Of a DNA stretch of 64,000 nt, positions 52,784 to 62,305 are shown one piece after another. The stretch covers positions 27,923-91,922 of the forward strand of contig JADLDB010000016.1 in the NCBI GenBank assembly GCA_020846875.1, written 5' to 3'. Numbering within the stretch: position 1 is the stretch's first letter; each line of letters opens with the position of its first letter. Position numbers and translations under genes: made by a program. This stretch comes from Myxococcales bacterium. Its GTDB lineage: Bacteria > Myxococcota > Myxococcia > Myxococcales > Myxococcaceae. The notes under the pieces are model-generated. The model was not told the DNA's origin and did no database searches. It was given only the letters and a program-made list of their open reading frames with translations.

Positions 52784-53871
52784 TGAACGTCGTCACCTGG
52801 CACCGCCTCGGCCGTGTGGAGTACGCCGACGGCCTCGAGCTGCAGCGCCAGTTCCAGGCGGCCCGCCGGGCGGACACAGTGACGGACACGCTGCTGTTGC
52901 TCGAGCACCCGCCGGTGTTGACGCTGGGCCGCGGCGCGAAGGGCGGGAACATCATCGCCTCGGTGGACCGGCTGGCGGCGGAAGGCGTCGCGGTGCACGA
53001 GACCGATCGCGGCGGCGACGTCACCTACCACGGCCCCGGGCAGCTGGTCGGCTACCCGCTCCTGCACCTCGGGCCCGGCCGGCAGGACGTGCGGAAGTAC
53101 GTGCGCAGCCTCGAAGAGGTGATCCTCCGCACGCTGGCCGACTTCGGGATCGCCGCCACGCGGATCGAGAAGTGGCCGGGGGTGTGGGTGGAGGCCTCGC
53201 GGCTGGGCGGCCCGCGGAAGATCTGTGCGCTCGGCGTGCACCTGTCGCGCTGGTACACGCGCCACGGCTTCGCGCTCAACGTGCAGCCCCGGCTGGAGCA
53301 CTTCGAGCTGATCATCCCCTGCGGCATCCGCGAGGCGGGCGTCACGTCGATGGCCGCCGAGCTGGGGAAAGAGGTCTCCGTCGTCGAGGTGGAGCCGCGC
53401 GTGGCCTTCCACTTCGGGCAGGTCTTCGAATCGGACGTGCGCGAGGCGGGACAGCCGGCCAGGACGATCTGCTGCGCGGTGACGCGCGACGACGACAAGG
53501 TGCTGCTGCTCCGCCGCGTGCCGGCGAAGGGCGGCTTCTGGCAGATCGTCACTGGCCAGGTGGAGGACGGGGAGTCGGTCGCCCACGCCTCGGCCCGCGA
53601 GGTGCGCGAGGAGACGGGCCTGTTGCTGCTCACCCGTGCGCTGGACTACGTGCACGCCTTCGCCTGGGGCGAGGCCTTGCCGCCGCGCGTGGCCCGGGAG
53701 CACGCCTTTGGCGCCCGCGCGCCCCTGGACGCGAAGGTGGTGCTCTCGCCGTCCGAGCACGACGCCTTCGAGTGGGTGACGCTGGAGGAGCTCTGCGCGC
53801 GCGTCCCGTGGGATGGCCTGAAGGTCGCCGCCCGGCGCGCCCTCGACGCTGCAGGGTCCGCTGGGCGCTGA
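52783..53871 (+). CDS. lipB: LipB octanoyltransferase fused to a NUDIX hydrolase domain
   Basis: Residues about 1-225 are lipoyl(octanoyl) transferase LipB, which moves octanoate from acyl carrier protein to lipoate-dependent enzymes: LLEHPPVLTLGRGAKGGNI, DRGGDVTYHGPGQLVGYPLL, KICALGVHLSRWYTRHGFAL and the catalytic Cys in LIIPCGI. Residues about 229-355 are a NUDIX domain with the full box GQVEDGESVAHASAREVREE-TG (258-280). Both look functional. Start ATG 52783 sits in TGATG with the upstream gene. No lipA is seen nearby. Confidence 0.93.
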   Translation: MNVVTWHRLGRVEYADGLELQRQFQAARRADTVTDTLLLLEHPPVLTLGRGAKGGNIIASVDRLAAEGVAVHETDRGGDVTYHGPGQLVGYPLLHLGPGRQDVRKYVRSLEEVILRTLADFGIAATRIEKWPGVWVEASRLGGPRKICALGVHLSRWYTRHGFALNVQPRLEHFELIIPCGIREAGVTSMAAELGKEVSVVEVEPRVAFHFGQVFESDVREAGQPARTICCAVTRDDDKVLLLRRVPAKGGFWQIVTGQVEDGESVAHASAREVREETGLLLLTRALDYVHAFAWGEALPPRVAREHAFGARAPLDAKVVLSPSEHDAFEWVTLEELCARVPWDGLKVAARRALDAAGSAGR

Positions 53872-54793
53872 ACGGATCGTCGACGACCACGCCGAGGCCC
53901 CGCAGGTGATGGAGGTTGCCGGTCGCCAGCACCCGCCTCATAGGCGGATGACGAGCCCTTCCCTCGCGGCGATGGTCGCCTTCCGGTGCCGCTTCACTTC
54001 CTTCACCAGCGCGTCCAGTTGATCGTCGGTGCGCGTCGGCTCATGGTGGAACATCACCATCGTGCCCACGCCGGCGTCGGCGGCGATCTTGATGGCGTTC
54101 TGCCAGGTGCTGTGCCCCCAGCCGATCTTCGGGCTGCCGTCGCGGCCCAGGTACTCGTCGTCGGTGTACATCGCGTCGTAGATGAGCACGTCGGCCTTCC
54201 GCGCGAACTCGATCAACTGCTCGTCGCGATCGCCGTGCTCGGTGTCGGTCGCGTACACCACGCTGCGGCCCTTGTAGTCGAGCCGGTACGCGAGGTTCCC
54301 GCCCGGGTGGTTGGCCTCGATGGCGCTCACCACCGCCTCGCCCAGCCGCGCGCGATCGCCCGCCTCGAAGGGCTGGTACTCCACCTGGGCGCGGAAGACG
54401 TCCGTCGTCACCGGGAAGAAGGGCGGTTGCATCTGGTGGGCCAGCACCTCGCGCACGGTGCGCCCGTTCCGCGTCGGCCCCCGCACCAGGAAGCGGCTCT
54501 GCGGGTTGAAGATCGGCCCGAAGAAGGGCAGCCCCTGCAGGTGATCATAGTGGTAGTGCGAGATGAAGACGTGCGCCTCCACCGGGCCGCCGGCCGCCTC
54601 GCCCAGCTCCCGCACGCCGGTGCCGAGGTCGAAGATCAGCCGCTCACCTCCGGCCTGCATTTCCACGCAGGGGGTGTTGCCGCCGTAGCGCGCCGTCTCC
54701 GGGCCGGGTGAGGGGATCGACCCCCGCACGCCCCAGAAGCGCACCGACAGCCCCACCTGCGACGGCACACCGGATCGTCCGCGGCGCTTCGCG

Positions 54794-55462
<669 letters not shown>

Positions 55463-55580
55463 TCGCGTTCACACCTTCCCATTTCCGTCGCCGCACCATG
55501 CGACTGACGCTGCCCCCGGTCAAGCTGCCCCGGCCACCCTTTTTGATGCGGCGCCTTCACGAACGTTGCACGGTTTTTTC

Positions 55581-56780
55581 CTAGCCGCGGAGCCAGTTGA
55601 GCTCCAACAGCTCGATTTCCCGGCCCGTCTCCACGGTGCCAGCGCCCGCGGGCAACGAGATGAGGTGGGTGGCGCCGGTGGCGGACGACATGGCGGCCGA
55701 AGACTGGGAGGTCAGCGGCGTCGCCCACAGCGCCCCGTCCCGGTGCTCGACGCGCGCGCGCACGAAGAGGCGCAGGTTCGCAGCACCCTTGAGCGGCGCG
55801 GCGGCCTTCCCGGTGACGACGCGCGGCCCCGGCGGCAGCCCCTGCAGCGCCCGCAGCGCCGGCCGCACGAAGCGCTCGAAGGTGACCATCGCGGACACGG
55901 GGTTGCCCGGCAGGCCGAAGATCAACGTGCGGCCCTTCCTCCCCACCGCCAACGGCTTGCCCGGTTTCATCGCCACCTTGAAGAAGTCCAGCGAGACGCC
56001 CAGCTTCGCGAAGGCCTCGCGGGTGAAGTCGCGCTCGCCCACGCTGGCCCCGGCCAGGGTGATGAAGACGTCGTGCGAGAGCCCCTGCGCGAAGAGCGCC
56101 ACCAGCGCGTCGAGGCGATCCGGCGCGAGGCCCAGGGCGGTGGGCAGGCCTCCCACGCGCCGCACTCCGGCGGCGATCACCGGGGAGTTGGAGTCCACCA
56201 GGCGATCGCCCGGCGCTGTCCCCACCGGCACCAGCTCGTCCCCGCTCGAGGCGATCGCCACGCTCGGCCGGCGCAGCACCTTCACCCGCGTCAGCCCCTG
56301 GCCCCACAGCGCGCCCGCCTCCGCGAGCCCCACCGGCGTCCCAGCCGGGAAGAGGAGCGCGCCTGCGTGCACGTCTTCCCCCCGCTGGCGGATGTTCGAG
56401 CCCTTGCCCGGCGCCTCGAGGATCTCCACCGTGCCGTCCCCGGCCCTCGCCCTCTCCTGCATCACCACCGTGTCCGCGCCCCGCGGCACGACCGCGCCCG
56501 TCATGATCCGCGCGCACTCACGCGGGCCCAGCGCTCGGGACGGCGGCTGCCCCGCGAAGATCGTCTCCACGACGGTGAGCGCACCCCCGCCGAGATCCGC
56601 GTGCCGCACCGCGTAGCCGTCCATCGCCGAGTTGTCCCAGGGCGGCAGCGTGCACACGGCGTGGACGTCGTCTGCGAGCGCGCGGTCGATGGCGTCGTCG
56701 ATCGCCACCTCCTCCGCGGGCAGCCGCTCACACAGGCCCAGCACTCGCGCTTCAGCTTCTTCCACGCTCAGCAGTCCCAT
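55581..56780 (-). CDS. moeA: Molybdopterin molybdenumtransferase
   Basis: The 399-residue enzyme inserts molybdenum into molybdopterin. It shows PPWDNSAMDGYAVRHADL, TGAVVPRGADTVVMQE, ASSGDELVPVG, TLAGASVGERDF and LPGNPVSAMVTFERFVRPAL, in the order of MoeA. The C-terminal domain is full length. ATG 56780 follows GGAAGGA and is preferred to the longer frame from 56816. It is monocistronic, divergent from the H1-tailed protein gene. Confidence 0.95.
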   Translation of the reverse strand: MGLLSVEEAEARVLGLCERLPAEEVAIDDAIDRALADDVHAVCTLPPWDNSAMDGYAVRHADLGGGALTVVETIFAGQPPSRALGPRECARIMTGAVVPRGADTVVMQERARAGDGTVEILEAPGKGSNIRQRGEDVHAGALLFPAGTPVGLAEAGALWGQGLTRVKVLRRPSVAIASSGDELVPVGTAPGDRLVDSNSPVIAAGVRRVGGLPTALGLAPDRLDALVALFAQGLSHDVFITLAGASVGERDFTREAFAKLGVSLDFFKVAMKPGKPLAVGRKGRTLIFGLPGNPVSAMVTFERFVRPALRALQGLPPGPRVVTGKAAAPLKGAANLRLFVRARVEHRDGALWATPLTSQSSAAMSSATGATHLISLPAGAGTVETGREIELLELNWLRG

Positions 56781-56912
56781 GCGTCCTTCCTTGGTGAAAA
56801 CCAATAGGAATTGCAAGGATTTGGATTGACAACGCCTGCGGCACTGGCCTAAGCGGCGCCGTTCCCTGCCGTCCCGCCGCCCATTTCCACGTGGTGGCTA
56901 AAGGAGACAGCG

Positions 56913-58232
56913 TTGGCCAGCAAGAAGGCGAAGGCCGCGAAGAAGGCGAAGAAGGCTGACAAGAAGGCACCCAAGCCGGCCGTGAAGAAGGCCGTAAAGA
57001 AGGCCGCGAAGAAGGCCGCCAAGGTCGCCAAGGTCGCCAAACCCGCGAAGTCCGAGAAGAAGATCGGGGAGCCAGCGAAGAAGGCGCTGCCGCCGAAGCC
57101 CGTCCAGCCAGTGAAGGCCGGAAAACCCGGGAAACCCGGGAAGGCGCCAGCCGGTGAGGCGATCCCTCCGCCGGTGGTGAGCGCGCCGAGCCGCCGAGCC
57201 GACGGGTGGCTGGGTCCGTTGCCTGAGAAGCCCATGCCGCGCGCCTCGAAGCTGCCGCAGGAGGGGGAGATCCTCACCAAGCGCGAGATGGAGCAGGTGC
57301 TGACGGTGGGCGTGCGCGGGGTGGTGGGTGAAGGCAGCCTGAAGGGCAAGCTGGTCGTCTACCAGGGCTTCCCGTACCTGGAGGTGATCGGCCGCGACAA
57401 GCGGGAGCTCTGGTTCGTCCTCCAGGGGCCGGACGAGGAGGTGCTGCCCGCCTACGCCGATCACAAGGTGTCGGTGTCGGGCCTCATCCGCCGCTTTCAC
57501 AACTACGGCGGCTCGGTGGACGTGCGGAAGTACTCGGCCCGCAAGCCGGACGCGGAGGAGCCGGTTGAGGCGCCGCCGGACGTGAACAAGCTGCGGCTGT
57601 TGTCGCCGGGCGAGGTGGAGACGCTGGGAAGCCCGGGCATGTCCGTGGGCGTGAAGGGCTTCGCCACCCTGCGCGGCAGGCTGGAGCTGTCCGGCGACGA
57701 GTTCTACCTGGTCGTCTCCAACCCCGGCACGCGCCAGCAGGTGGCCTTCACGCTGGAAGGCAAGGCGGTGAAGGGGCTCAAGAAGTACGTCGGCGACATC
57801 ATGGTGGGGACGGGCGTGGTGGAGAAGAAGACGGGCTGGGGCGGCACCATCCAGGTGGAGATCGCCGAGCCCCGGGCGCCTGACTACCCGCCGGTGTCCC
57901 GCGAGATGCTGGAGGTGGCCGAGCTCGAGGCGTCCGGCACCGGTGCCACCAAGGAGATCGACGTCAAGCTGAACCACGGGCTGTCGGTGAAGCTGACCGA
58001 GAAGCAGGGCTACGTCTGGTCCATCGAGCCGCAGACGGCCAAGCGGGCCAGCCTGCGCGAGGTGAACGTGCAGGGCGGCGCGGGGCCCCTGGTGCGCGAG
58101 TTTTTCTTCACACCGCGCAACTCCGGCGTGTTGGAGGTGGAGTTCTTCCTGGGGAAGCTGCACAACCCCATGCAGGTCGCCCGGACCTTCAAGGTCCTGG
58201 TCAACGTGAAGCAGCCGGAGGCCGTTCCATGA
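56913..58232 (+). CDS. Protein with a histone-H1-like N-terminus and a possible chagasin-like C-terminus
   Basis: The first about 85 residues are Lys/Ala/Pro repeats (AKKAKKADKKAPKPAVKKAV), like histone H1 or the tail of this window's ValRS. Residues 90-330 hold beta-rich modules (GFATLRGRLELSGDEFYLVV) that may be OB-like. The last about 100 residues (NHGLSVKLTEKQGYVWSIEP; RNSGVLEVEFFLGKLHNPMQ) resemble chagasin-type cysteine-protease inhibitors (I42). Start is TTG 56913, six bases after AAGGAGA. It overlaps the next gene (ATGA). A DNA-bound or surface role is open. Confidence 0.75.
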   Translation: MASKKAKAAKKAKKADKKAPKPAVKKAVKKAAKKAAKVAKVAKPAKSEKKIGEPAKKALPPKPVQPVKAGKPGKPGKAPAGEAIPPPVVSAPSRRADGWLGPLPEKPMPRASKLPQEGEILTKREMEQVLTVGVRGVVGEGSLKGKLVVYQGFPYLEVIGRDKRELWFVLQGPDEEVLPAYADHKVSVSGLIRRFHNYGGSVDVRKYSARKPDAEEPVEAPPDVNKLRLLSPGEVETLGSPGMSVGVKGFATLRGRLELSGDEFYLVVSNPGTRQQVAFTLEGKAVKGLKKYVGDIMVGTGVVEKKTGWGGTIQVEIAEPRAPDYPPVSREMLEVAELEASGTGATKEIDVKLNHGLSVKLTEKQGYVWSIEPQTAKRASLREVNVQGGAGPLVREFFFTPRNSGVLEVEFFLGKLHNPMQVARTFKVLVNVKQPEAVP

Positions 58233-58933
58233 AGAAGTCGTTCGCAGTGGCGGTGGTGCTGGTGAGCGCGGTGGCCTTCGCGCAGGAGATCGGCACCGAG
58301 ATCACCCCGGTGACGCCCGGCCCGGGAGCGACGCCGGCCCCGGCGGACAACCCGTACGCCACCCAGCCGCCGCCGCCTCCTCCTCCGCAGCAGAAACAGG
58401 GCTACCAGTACCGCCCGGGCGGGCAGAAGGCCCCCACCTTCGAAGGGCCCAAGGTGTCGGCGTCGTCGGGTGACTTCGGGATCCGCGCGGGCTTCACCGC
58501 GACGGGCAGCACCGCGGTGTCGGGCACGGGGGTCTCCCTGTCCATCGGCGCGCCGTCGGTGGGCGTGAGCTTCTGGGCCTCGGACGAGGCGGCGCTGAAC
58601 TTCGATCTCGGCTTCGGCCTGGCGATCCCCGAGCGCGGGGATCCGCCGGTGGCCTTGTCGGCGACGATCGGCCTCGACTACCACTTCCGCAGTCCCGCCG
58701 TGGCGCTGCGGCCCCTGTTCGCGGCGGCGGCGTCCTTCAACATGCTGCTGGTGGGCGGCAACGCCAACGTCGGCATCTCGGTACAGCTGGGCGGTGGCGC
58801 GGCGTACTTCTTCAGCCCCAGCTTCTCGCTGACGGGCAAGCTGCTGCTCTCGGTGCCCATGCAGTTCTCTCCGTCCTTCTCGATCGCCTTCTTCACGCTG
58901 ACCCCCGGCATCGGGGCGAGCTGGTACTTCTGA
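58229..58933 (+). CDS. Outer-membrane beta-barrel-like protein
   Basis: The 234-residue product has a signal peptide (MKKSFAVAVVLVSAVAFAQE), a Pro-rich linker (ATQPPPPPPPQQKQGY), then about eight alternating hydrophobic strands (GVSLSIGAPSVGVSFWASDE; VALSATIGLDYHF; LTPGIGASWYF) ending in Phe, the usual C-terminus of outer-membrane barrels. Its start overlaps the previous gene's stop by four bases, so the two are made together. Confidence 0.75.
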   Translation: MKKSFAVAVVLVSAVAFAQEIGTEITPVTPGPGATPAPADNPYATQPPPPPPPQQKQGYQYRPGGQKAPTFEGPKVSASSGDFGIRAGFTATGSTAVSGTGVSLSIGAPSVGVSFWASDEAALNFDLGFGLAIPERGDPPVALSATIGLDYHFRSPAVALRPLFAAAASFNMLLVGGNANVGISVQLGGGAAYFFSPSFSLTGKLLLSVPMQFSPSFSIAFFTLTPGIGASWYF

Positions 58934-58992
58934 CGGCGACCGTCTTCATCGTGGGGTCAGGGCGCGGTAGCGAGCGCGTCTGTCAGATCAGG

Positions 58993-59043
58993 CGGGCCAG
59001 TCGATCCTGCACGAGCAGGAACGCTGGCCCGTCGTTACATTTT
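58993..59043. terminator. Nested hairpin with downstream T-rich stretch
   Basis: CGGGCCAG (58993-59000) pairs with CTGGCCCG (59024-59031), and inside it TCCTGC (59005-59010) pairs with GCAGGA (59015-59020). TCGTTACATTTT follows. This could terminate transcription of 56913-58933, or be a structured leader for the RNase R mRNA that begins downstream. Confidence 0.55.
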
Positions 59044-59106
59044 CACCTGGCCGTCACGTCGCGCCCGCCGTCGGTGGGTACCGTCCGGCCTTCAAAGGAA
59101 CGTTGA

Positions 59107-62082
59107 TTGATTGAACATGACGAGTTGGTGAAGTTGATCGGCGCCGCAGGGCGCCTGGTCGGAGTGAAAGAGATCCTGCGCGCGGGCGGCTTCCCCCCCG
59201 GACAGCAGACGGAGCTCAAGCGGACGCTTCGAGAGCTGGTGAAGGAAGGACGCCTCACGCGCGAGGGGAAGCGCTTCGGGGTTCCCGAAGCGAAGGGCCA
59301 GCCGAAGTCGGGGCCGGCCTGGGGCGGGCGGAAGACGCACGAGGTCGCGCGGCGCTTCGGAGCGAAGTCCCCTCGCCCCGGTGCGCGGGCAGAGGGACAG
59401 GGAGAAGGACGGTCGAGGCCGGGCAAGCCCTCGCGCGGCAAGACGGTGGAAGGCATCATCCACCACCACAGGGACGGCTTCGCCTTCTTGAAGCCCATCG
59501 TCGGACAGACGGCGGACGAAGACGTCTTCATCCCACCCGAGGAGGCGAAGCGGGCGCTCGATCACGATCGCGTGGTGGTGGAGCTCGTCCCCGGCCGCGG
59601 CGGGCGGACCATCGGCCGGCTGGTGGAGGTCACCTCGCGCACCCGGCAGTTGGTGGTGGGCACGTACTTCGAGGACGCGCGCGGCGCCTGGGTGGAGCCC
59701 CGCGAAGCAGAGCTGGGGCGCATCCGGGTGCCGGCCACGCAGTTGGCGCGGCCCGGCGACGCGGTGAAGGTGCGGCTGGGCGTGGGCGAGGCGATGTTCG
59801 AGGCGCACGATCGGCTGACGGGCGAGGTGGCCGGCAGCCTGGGCAGCCCGGACGATCACTCGGTGGAGGTGCTGTCGGTGGCCTTCGCCAAGGGCTTCCA
59901 CGACGAGTTCCCACCCGAGGTGATGGACGAGGCCGACGCGATCCCCGTCGAGGTCTCGGACCAGGACAAGCGCGGCGAGCACCGGCGAGATCTGCGCAGG
60001 CTGCCGCTCGTCACCATCGACGGAGAGGACGCTCGCGACTTCGACGACGCGATCTACGTCGAGCAGCACCCGAAGGGCTGGCGCCTGGTGGTGGCGATCG
60101 CCGACGTGTCCCACTACGTGCAGGAGAAGACGGCGCTGGACGCGGAAGGCCTGCGCCGCGCCACCAGCGTGTACCTGCCCGGGCGCGTGCTGCCCATGCT
60201 GCCGGAACGGTTGTCCAACGGGTTGTGCAGCTTGAAGCCCGACGTCGATCGCCTGTGCATGGTGGCGGACCTGGTGATCGACTCCGGCGGGCGGACGATC
60301 GCGACGGAGCTCTACCCGGCGGTGATGCGAAGCCAGGCGCGCTGCACGTACACGGAGGTGCACCAGGTCCTGGGCGGCGAGCACGTCCCGGGGCGGACCG
60401 AGCTGGCGCCGCTGTTCCGACGGGCGAACGAGCTGGCGCAGACGCTGACGAAAATGCGGCGGGATCGTGGCTCGATCGACTTCGACTTGCCGGAGCGGCG
60501 CGTGGAGCTGGACGAGAAGGGCCTCCCGGCGCGGATGGTGGAGCGCGAGCGCTGGGAGAGCCACCGGCTGGTGGAGGAGTGCATGCTGGCCGCGAACGAG
60601 GCGGTGGCGCGCTACTTCCGCGAGAAGGCGCTGCCCACCGTCAACCGCTACCACGGCCTGCCCGACGAGGAGCGCCTGGCCACCTTCATCGGGCTCTTGC
60701 GGGCGTACGGGGTGGAGGTGAAGGGCGAGGAGTTGACCTCGAAGGAGCTGAACGCGGTGCTCCAGCGGCTGGAAGGGCACCCGGAGCAGCGGGCGCTCAA
60801 CCAACTGGCGCTGCGCTCGATGATGCAGGCGGTGTACTCGTCGAAGGAGTCAGGGCACTACGGCCTGGGCGCCGAGGACTACCTGCACTTCACCTCGCCG
60901 ATCCGCCGCTACCCGGACCTGCTGGTGCACCGGCTGCTCAAGCACGCGTGGTCGAAGAAGAAGCAGCACGGCGGGCACGCGCTGGAGCAGGAGCTGGACC
61001 GGCTCGAGGCGCTGGCGGTGCAGTGCAGCGAGCGCGAGCGGGCGGCGATGCAGGTGGAGCGCGAGGTGAGCGCGCTGTACGGCTGCCTGCTGGTGAAGGA
61101 TCGGGTGGGCGAGTCCTTCGCCGGGACGGTGTCCGGCCTCTCGGAGAACGGCTTCTACGTGGAGCTGGACGAGCTGCACGTGGACGGCTTCGTGCGCGGG
61201 GAGCTGGTGTACCCGGACTTCGAGTTCGAGCAGGAGACGTACCGGCTGGTCTTCGGCAGCGGGCACGTGGTGAAGGTGGGGCAGAAGCTGAAGGTGACGC
61301 TCGCGGGCGTCAACCTGCAGCGGAAGCAGATCGATCTCACGCCGGACGAGCTGGGCGACGACGTCCCCTCGCCCCGATGGGGAGAGGGGAAGACGGGCAG
61401 GCCCTCCAGTCGATCGCGTGGCAGCAAGGGCGGGCGTGAGAAGCCTGGCCGCGGTGGGCGCGACGAGGGGCGCGGCTTCGGCGGGCGCGGGAAGTCGGGG
61501 CGGGGCGGCCGCGACGAGCGAGGCGGTGGTCCGGGCTTTGGCGGGCGGGAGAGGTCCGGCCGCGACGAGCGAGACGGTGGCGCACGCTTCGGGGGGCGTG
61601 AGGACGCGGGGCGCGCCTCCCGTGGGCGTGACGACTCCGGCGGCCGCCAGGGCTTCGCCGGAGGCCCAGGAAAGCGTGGCGGACGCGACGACCCCGGCGG
61701 GGGCGAGAAGTCCCACGGCGGGCGCTTCGGTGGCCGCGAGGACTCCGCCAGGCGGGGCAGGGCTTCCGGGTTCGGCAGCAAGGACAAGGGCGGAGGCCGC
61801 GGTGGGAAGCAGGGGCGGGGGAAGAGCGGCTCCGCCTTCGTTCGCGGTGAACGCGACGAGCGGATCGAGCGCTGGCGTGAGGAGCAGGGTCGTCCCCGTT
61901 CTCCGCAGCCTCCGCAGCAGCCCTGGGACCGGCCTTCTCCGCGCGAAGACGAGCCGGAGCTCCGCGAGCCTGACGTGGGGGAAGGCGAGAAGCCGGCCAC
62001 TGGCGGCGGCTTCGATCCCCGCAAGGTGCTCGATCGCCTGTGGAAGGAGCGCGGCGGCGGCAAGGGCGGCAAGCGCCGCTGA
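59107..62082 (+). CDS. rnr: Ribonuclease R with a long RG-rich C-terminal tail
   Basis: This 991-residue 3'-5' exoribonuclease has an N-terminal helix-turn-helix-like segment, cold-shock domains (VEGIIHHHRDGFAFLKPI), the RNB catalytic core with DARDFDDAIYV from residue 308, and an S1 domain (FAGTVSGLSENGFYVELDEL). RNase R proteins usually end soon after S1 with a short Lys-rich tail; here about 235 residues of RGG/FGGR repeats (GRDEGRGFGGRGKSGRGGRD) follow, ending GGGKGGKRR. TTG 59107 is the start, six bases after AAAGGAA. CCCCTC-type palindromes lie within the frame at both ends of the core. Confidence 0.95.
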   Translation: MIEHDELVKLIGAAGRLVGVKEILRAGGFPPGQQTELKRTLRELVKEGRLTREGKRFGVPEAKGQPKSGPAWGGRKTHEVARRFGAKSPRPGARAEGQGEGRSRPGKPSRGKTVEGIIHHHRDGFAFLKPIVGQTADEDVFIPPEEAKRALDHDRVVVELVPGRGGRTIGRLVEVTSRTRQLVVGTYFEDARGAWVEPREAELGRIRVPATQLARPGDAVKVRLGVGEAMFEAHDRLTGEVAGSLGSPDDHSVEVLSVAFAKGFHDEFPPEVMDEADAIPVEVSDQDKRGEHRRDLRRLPLVTIDGEDARDFDDAIYVEQHPKGWRLVVAIADVSHYVQEKTALDAEGLRRATSVYLPGRVLPMLPERLSNGLCSLKPDVDRLCMVADLVIDSGGRTIATELYPAVMRSQARCTYTEVHQVLGGEHVPGRTELAPLFRRANELAQTLTKMRRDRGSIDFDLPERRVELDEKGLPARMVERERWESHRLVEECMLAANEAVARYFREKALPTVNRYHGLPDEERLATFIGLLRAYGVEVKGEELTSKELNAVLQRLEGHPEQRALNQLALRSMMQAVYSSKESGHYGLGAEDYLHFTSPIRRYPDLLVHRLLKHAWSKKKQHGGHALEQELDRLEALAVQCSERERAAMQVEREVSALYGCLLVKDRVGESFAGTVSGLSENGFYVELDELHVDGFVRGELVYPDFEFEQETYRLVFGSGHVVKVGQKLKVTLAGVNLQRKQIDLTPDELGDDVPSPRWGEGKTGRPSSRSRGSKGGREKPGRGGRDEGRGFGGRGKSGRGGRDERGGGPGFGGRERSGRDERDGGARFGGREDAGRASRGRDDSGGRQGFAGGPGKRGGRDDPGGGEKSHGGRFGGREDSARRGRASGFGSKDKGGGRGGKQGRGKSGSAFVRGERDERIERWREEQGRPRSPQPPQQPWDRPSPREDEPELREPDVGEGEKPATGGGFDPRKVLDRLWKERGGGKGGKRR
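59369..59396. repeat. Intragenic CCCCTCGCCCCG element, first copy in rnr
   Basis: CCCCTCGCCCCG at 59369-59380 is followed eight bases later by GGCAGAGGG, an imperfect inverse. It lies in the linker between the N-terminal domain and the cold-shock domains of RNase R. Confidence 0.45.
61365..61389. repeat. Intragenic CCCCTC-CCCC / GGGG-GAGGGG palindrome, second copy in rnr
   Basis: CCCCTCGCCCC (61365-61375) pairs with GGGGAGAGGGG (61379-61389) around GAT with one mismatch. It is located exactly where the S1 domain ends and the RG-rich tail begins, and is read through in frame (SPRWGEG). Confidence 0.6.
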
Positions 62083-62305
62083 GCTGGACCGCTACTCAAC
62101 TCGTCTCCTCTGGTTTCGGTCCCGTCAAAAACCTGCCGTGGCGGTTTGGGTCGCGCGGAAGTGGACGGCGTACTGGGGCGCGGGCATCGACAACCTCGTC
62201 TCGGTGGCGGTCGGGGCGGAGGAGTACCGTGTGCTTCCGGTGAGCGTGCGTGAACCCGAGCACTATGCGGTGTGCTCCGTTCGTGCTCACCTCGGCGGAG
62301 CCGCC
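62083..62305. other. 223-base gap with coding-like but unassigned sequence
   Basis: Between convergent genes there is a stretch (about 62134-62290) whose + strand reads through as AVAVWVARKWTAYWGAGIDN and on without stops, with sensible composition but no start codon context and no family I recognise. It may be a gene remnant. No strong terminator is visible. Confidence 0.3.

Noticed and set aside
55463..55580. FMN riboswitch before ribA
   Set aside because: The gap is short and I could not find the conserved RFN blocks.
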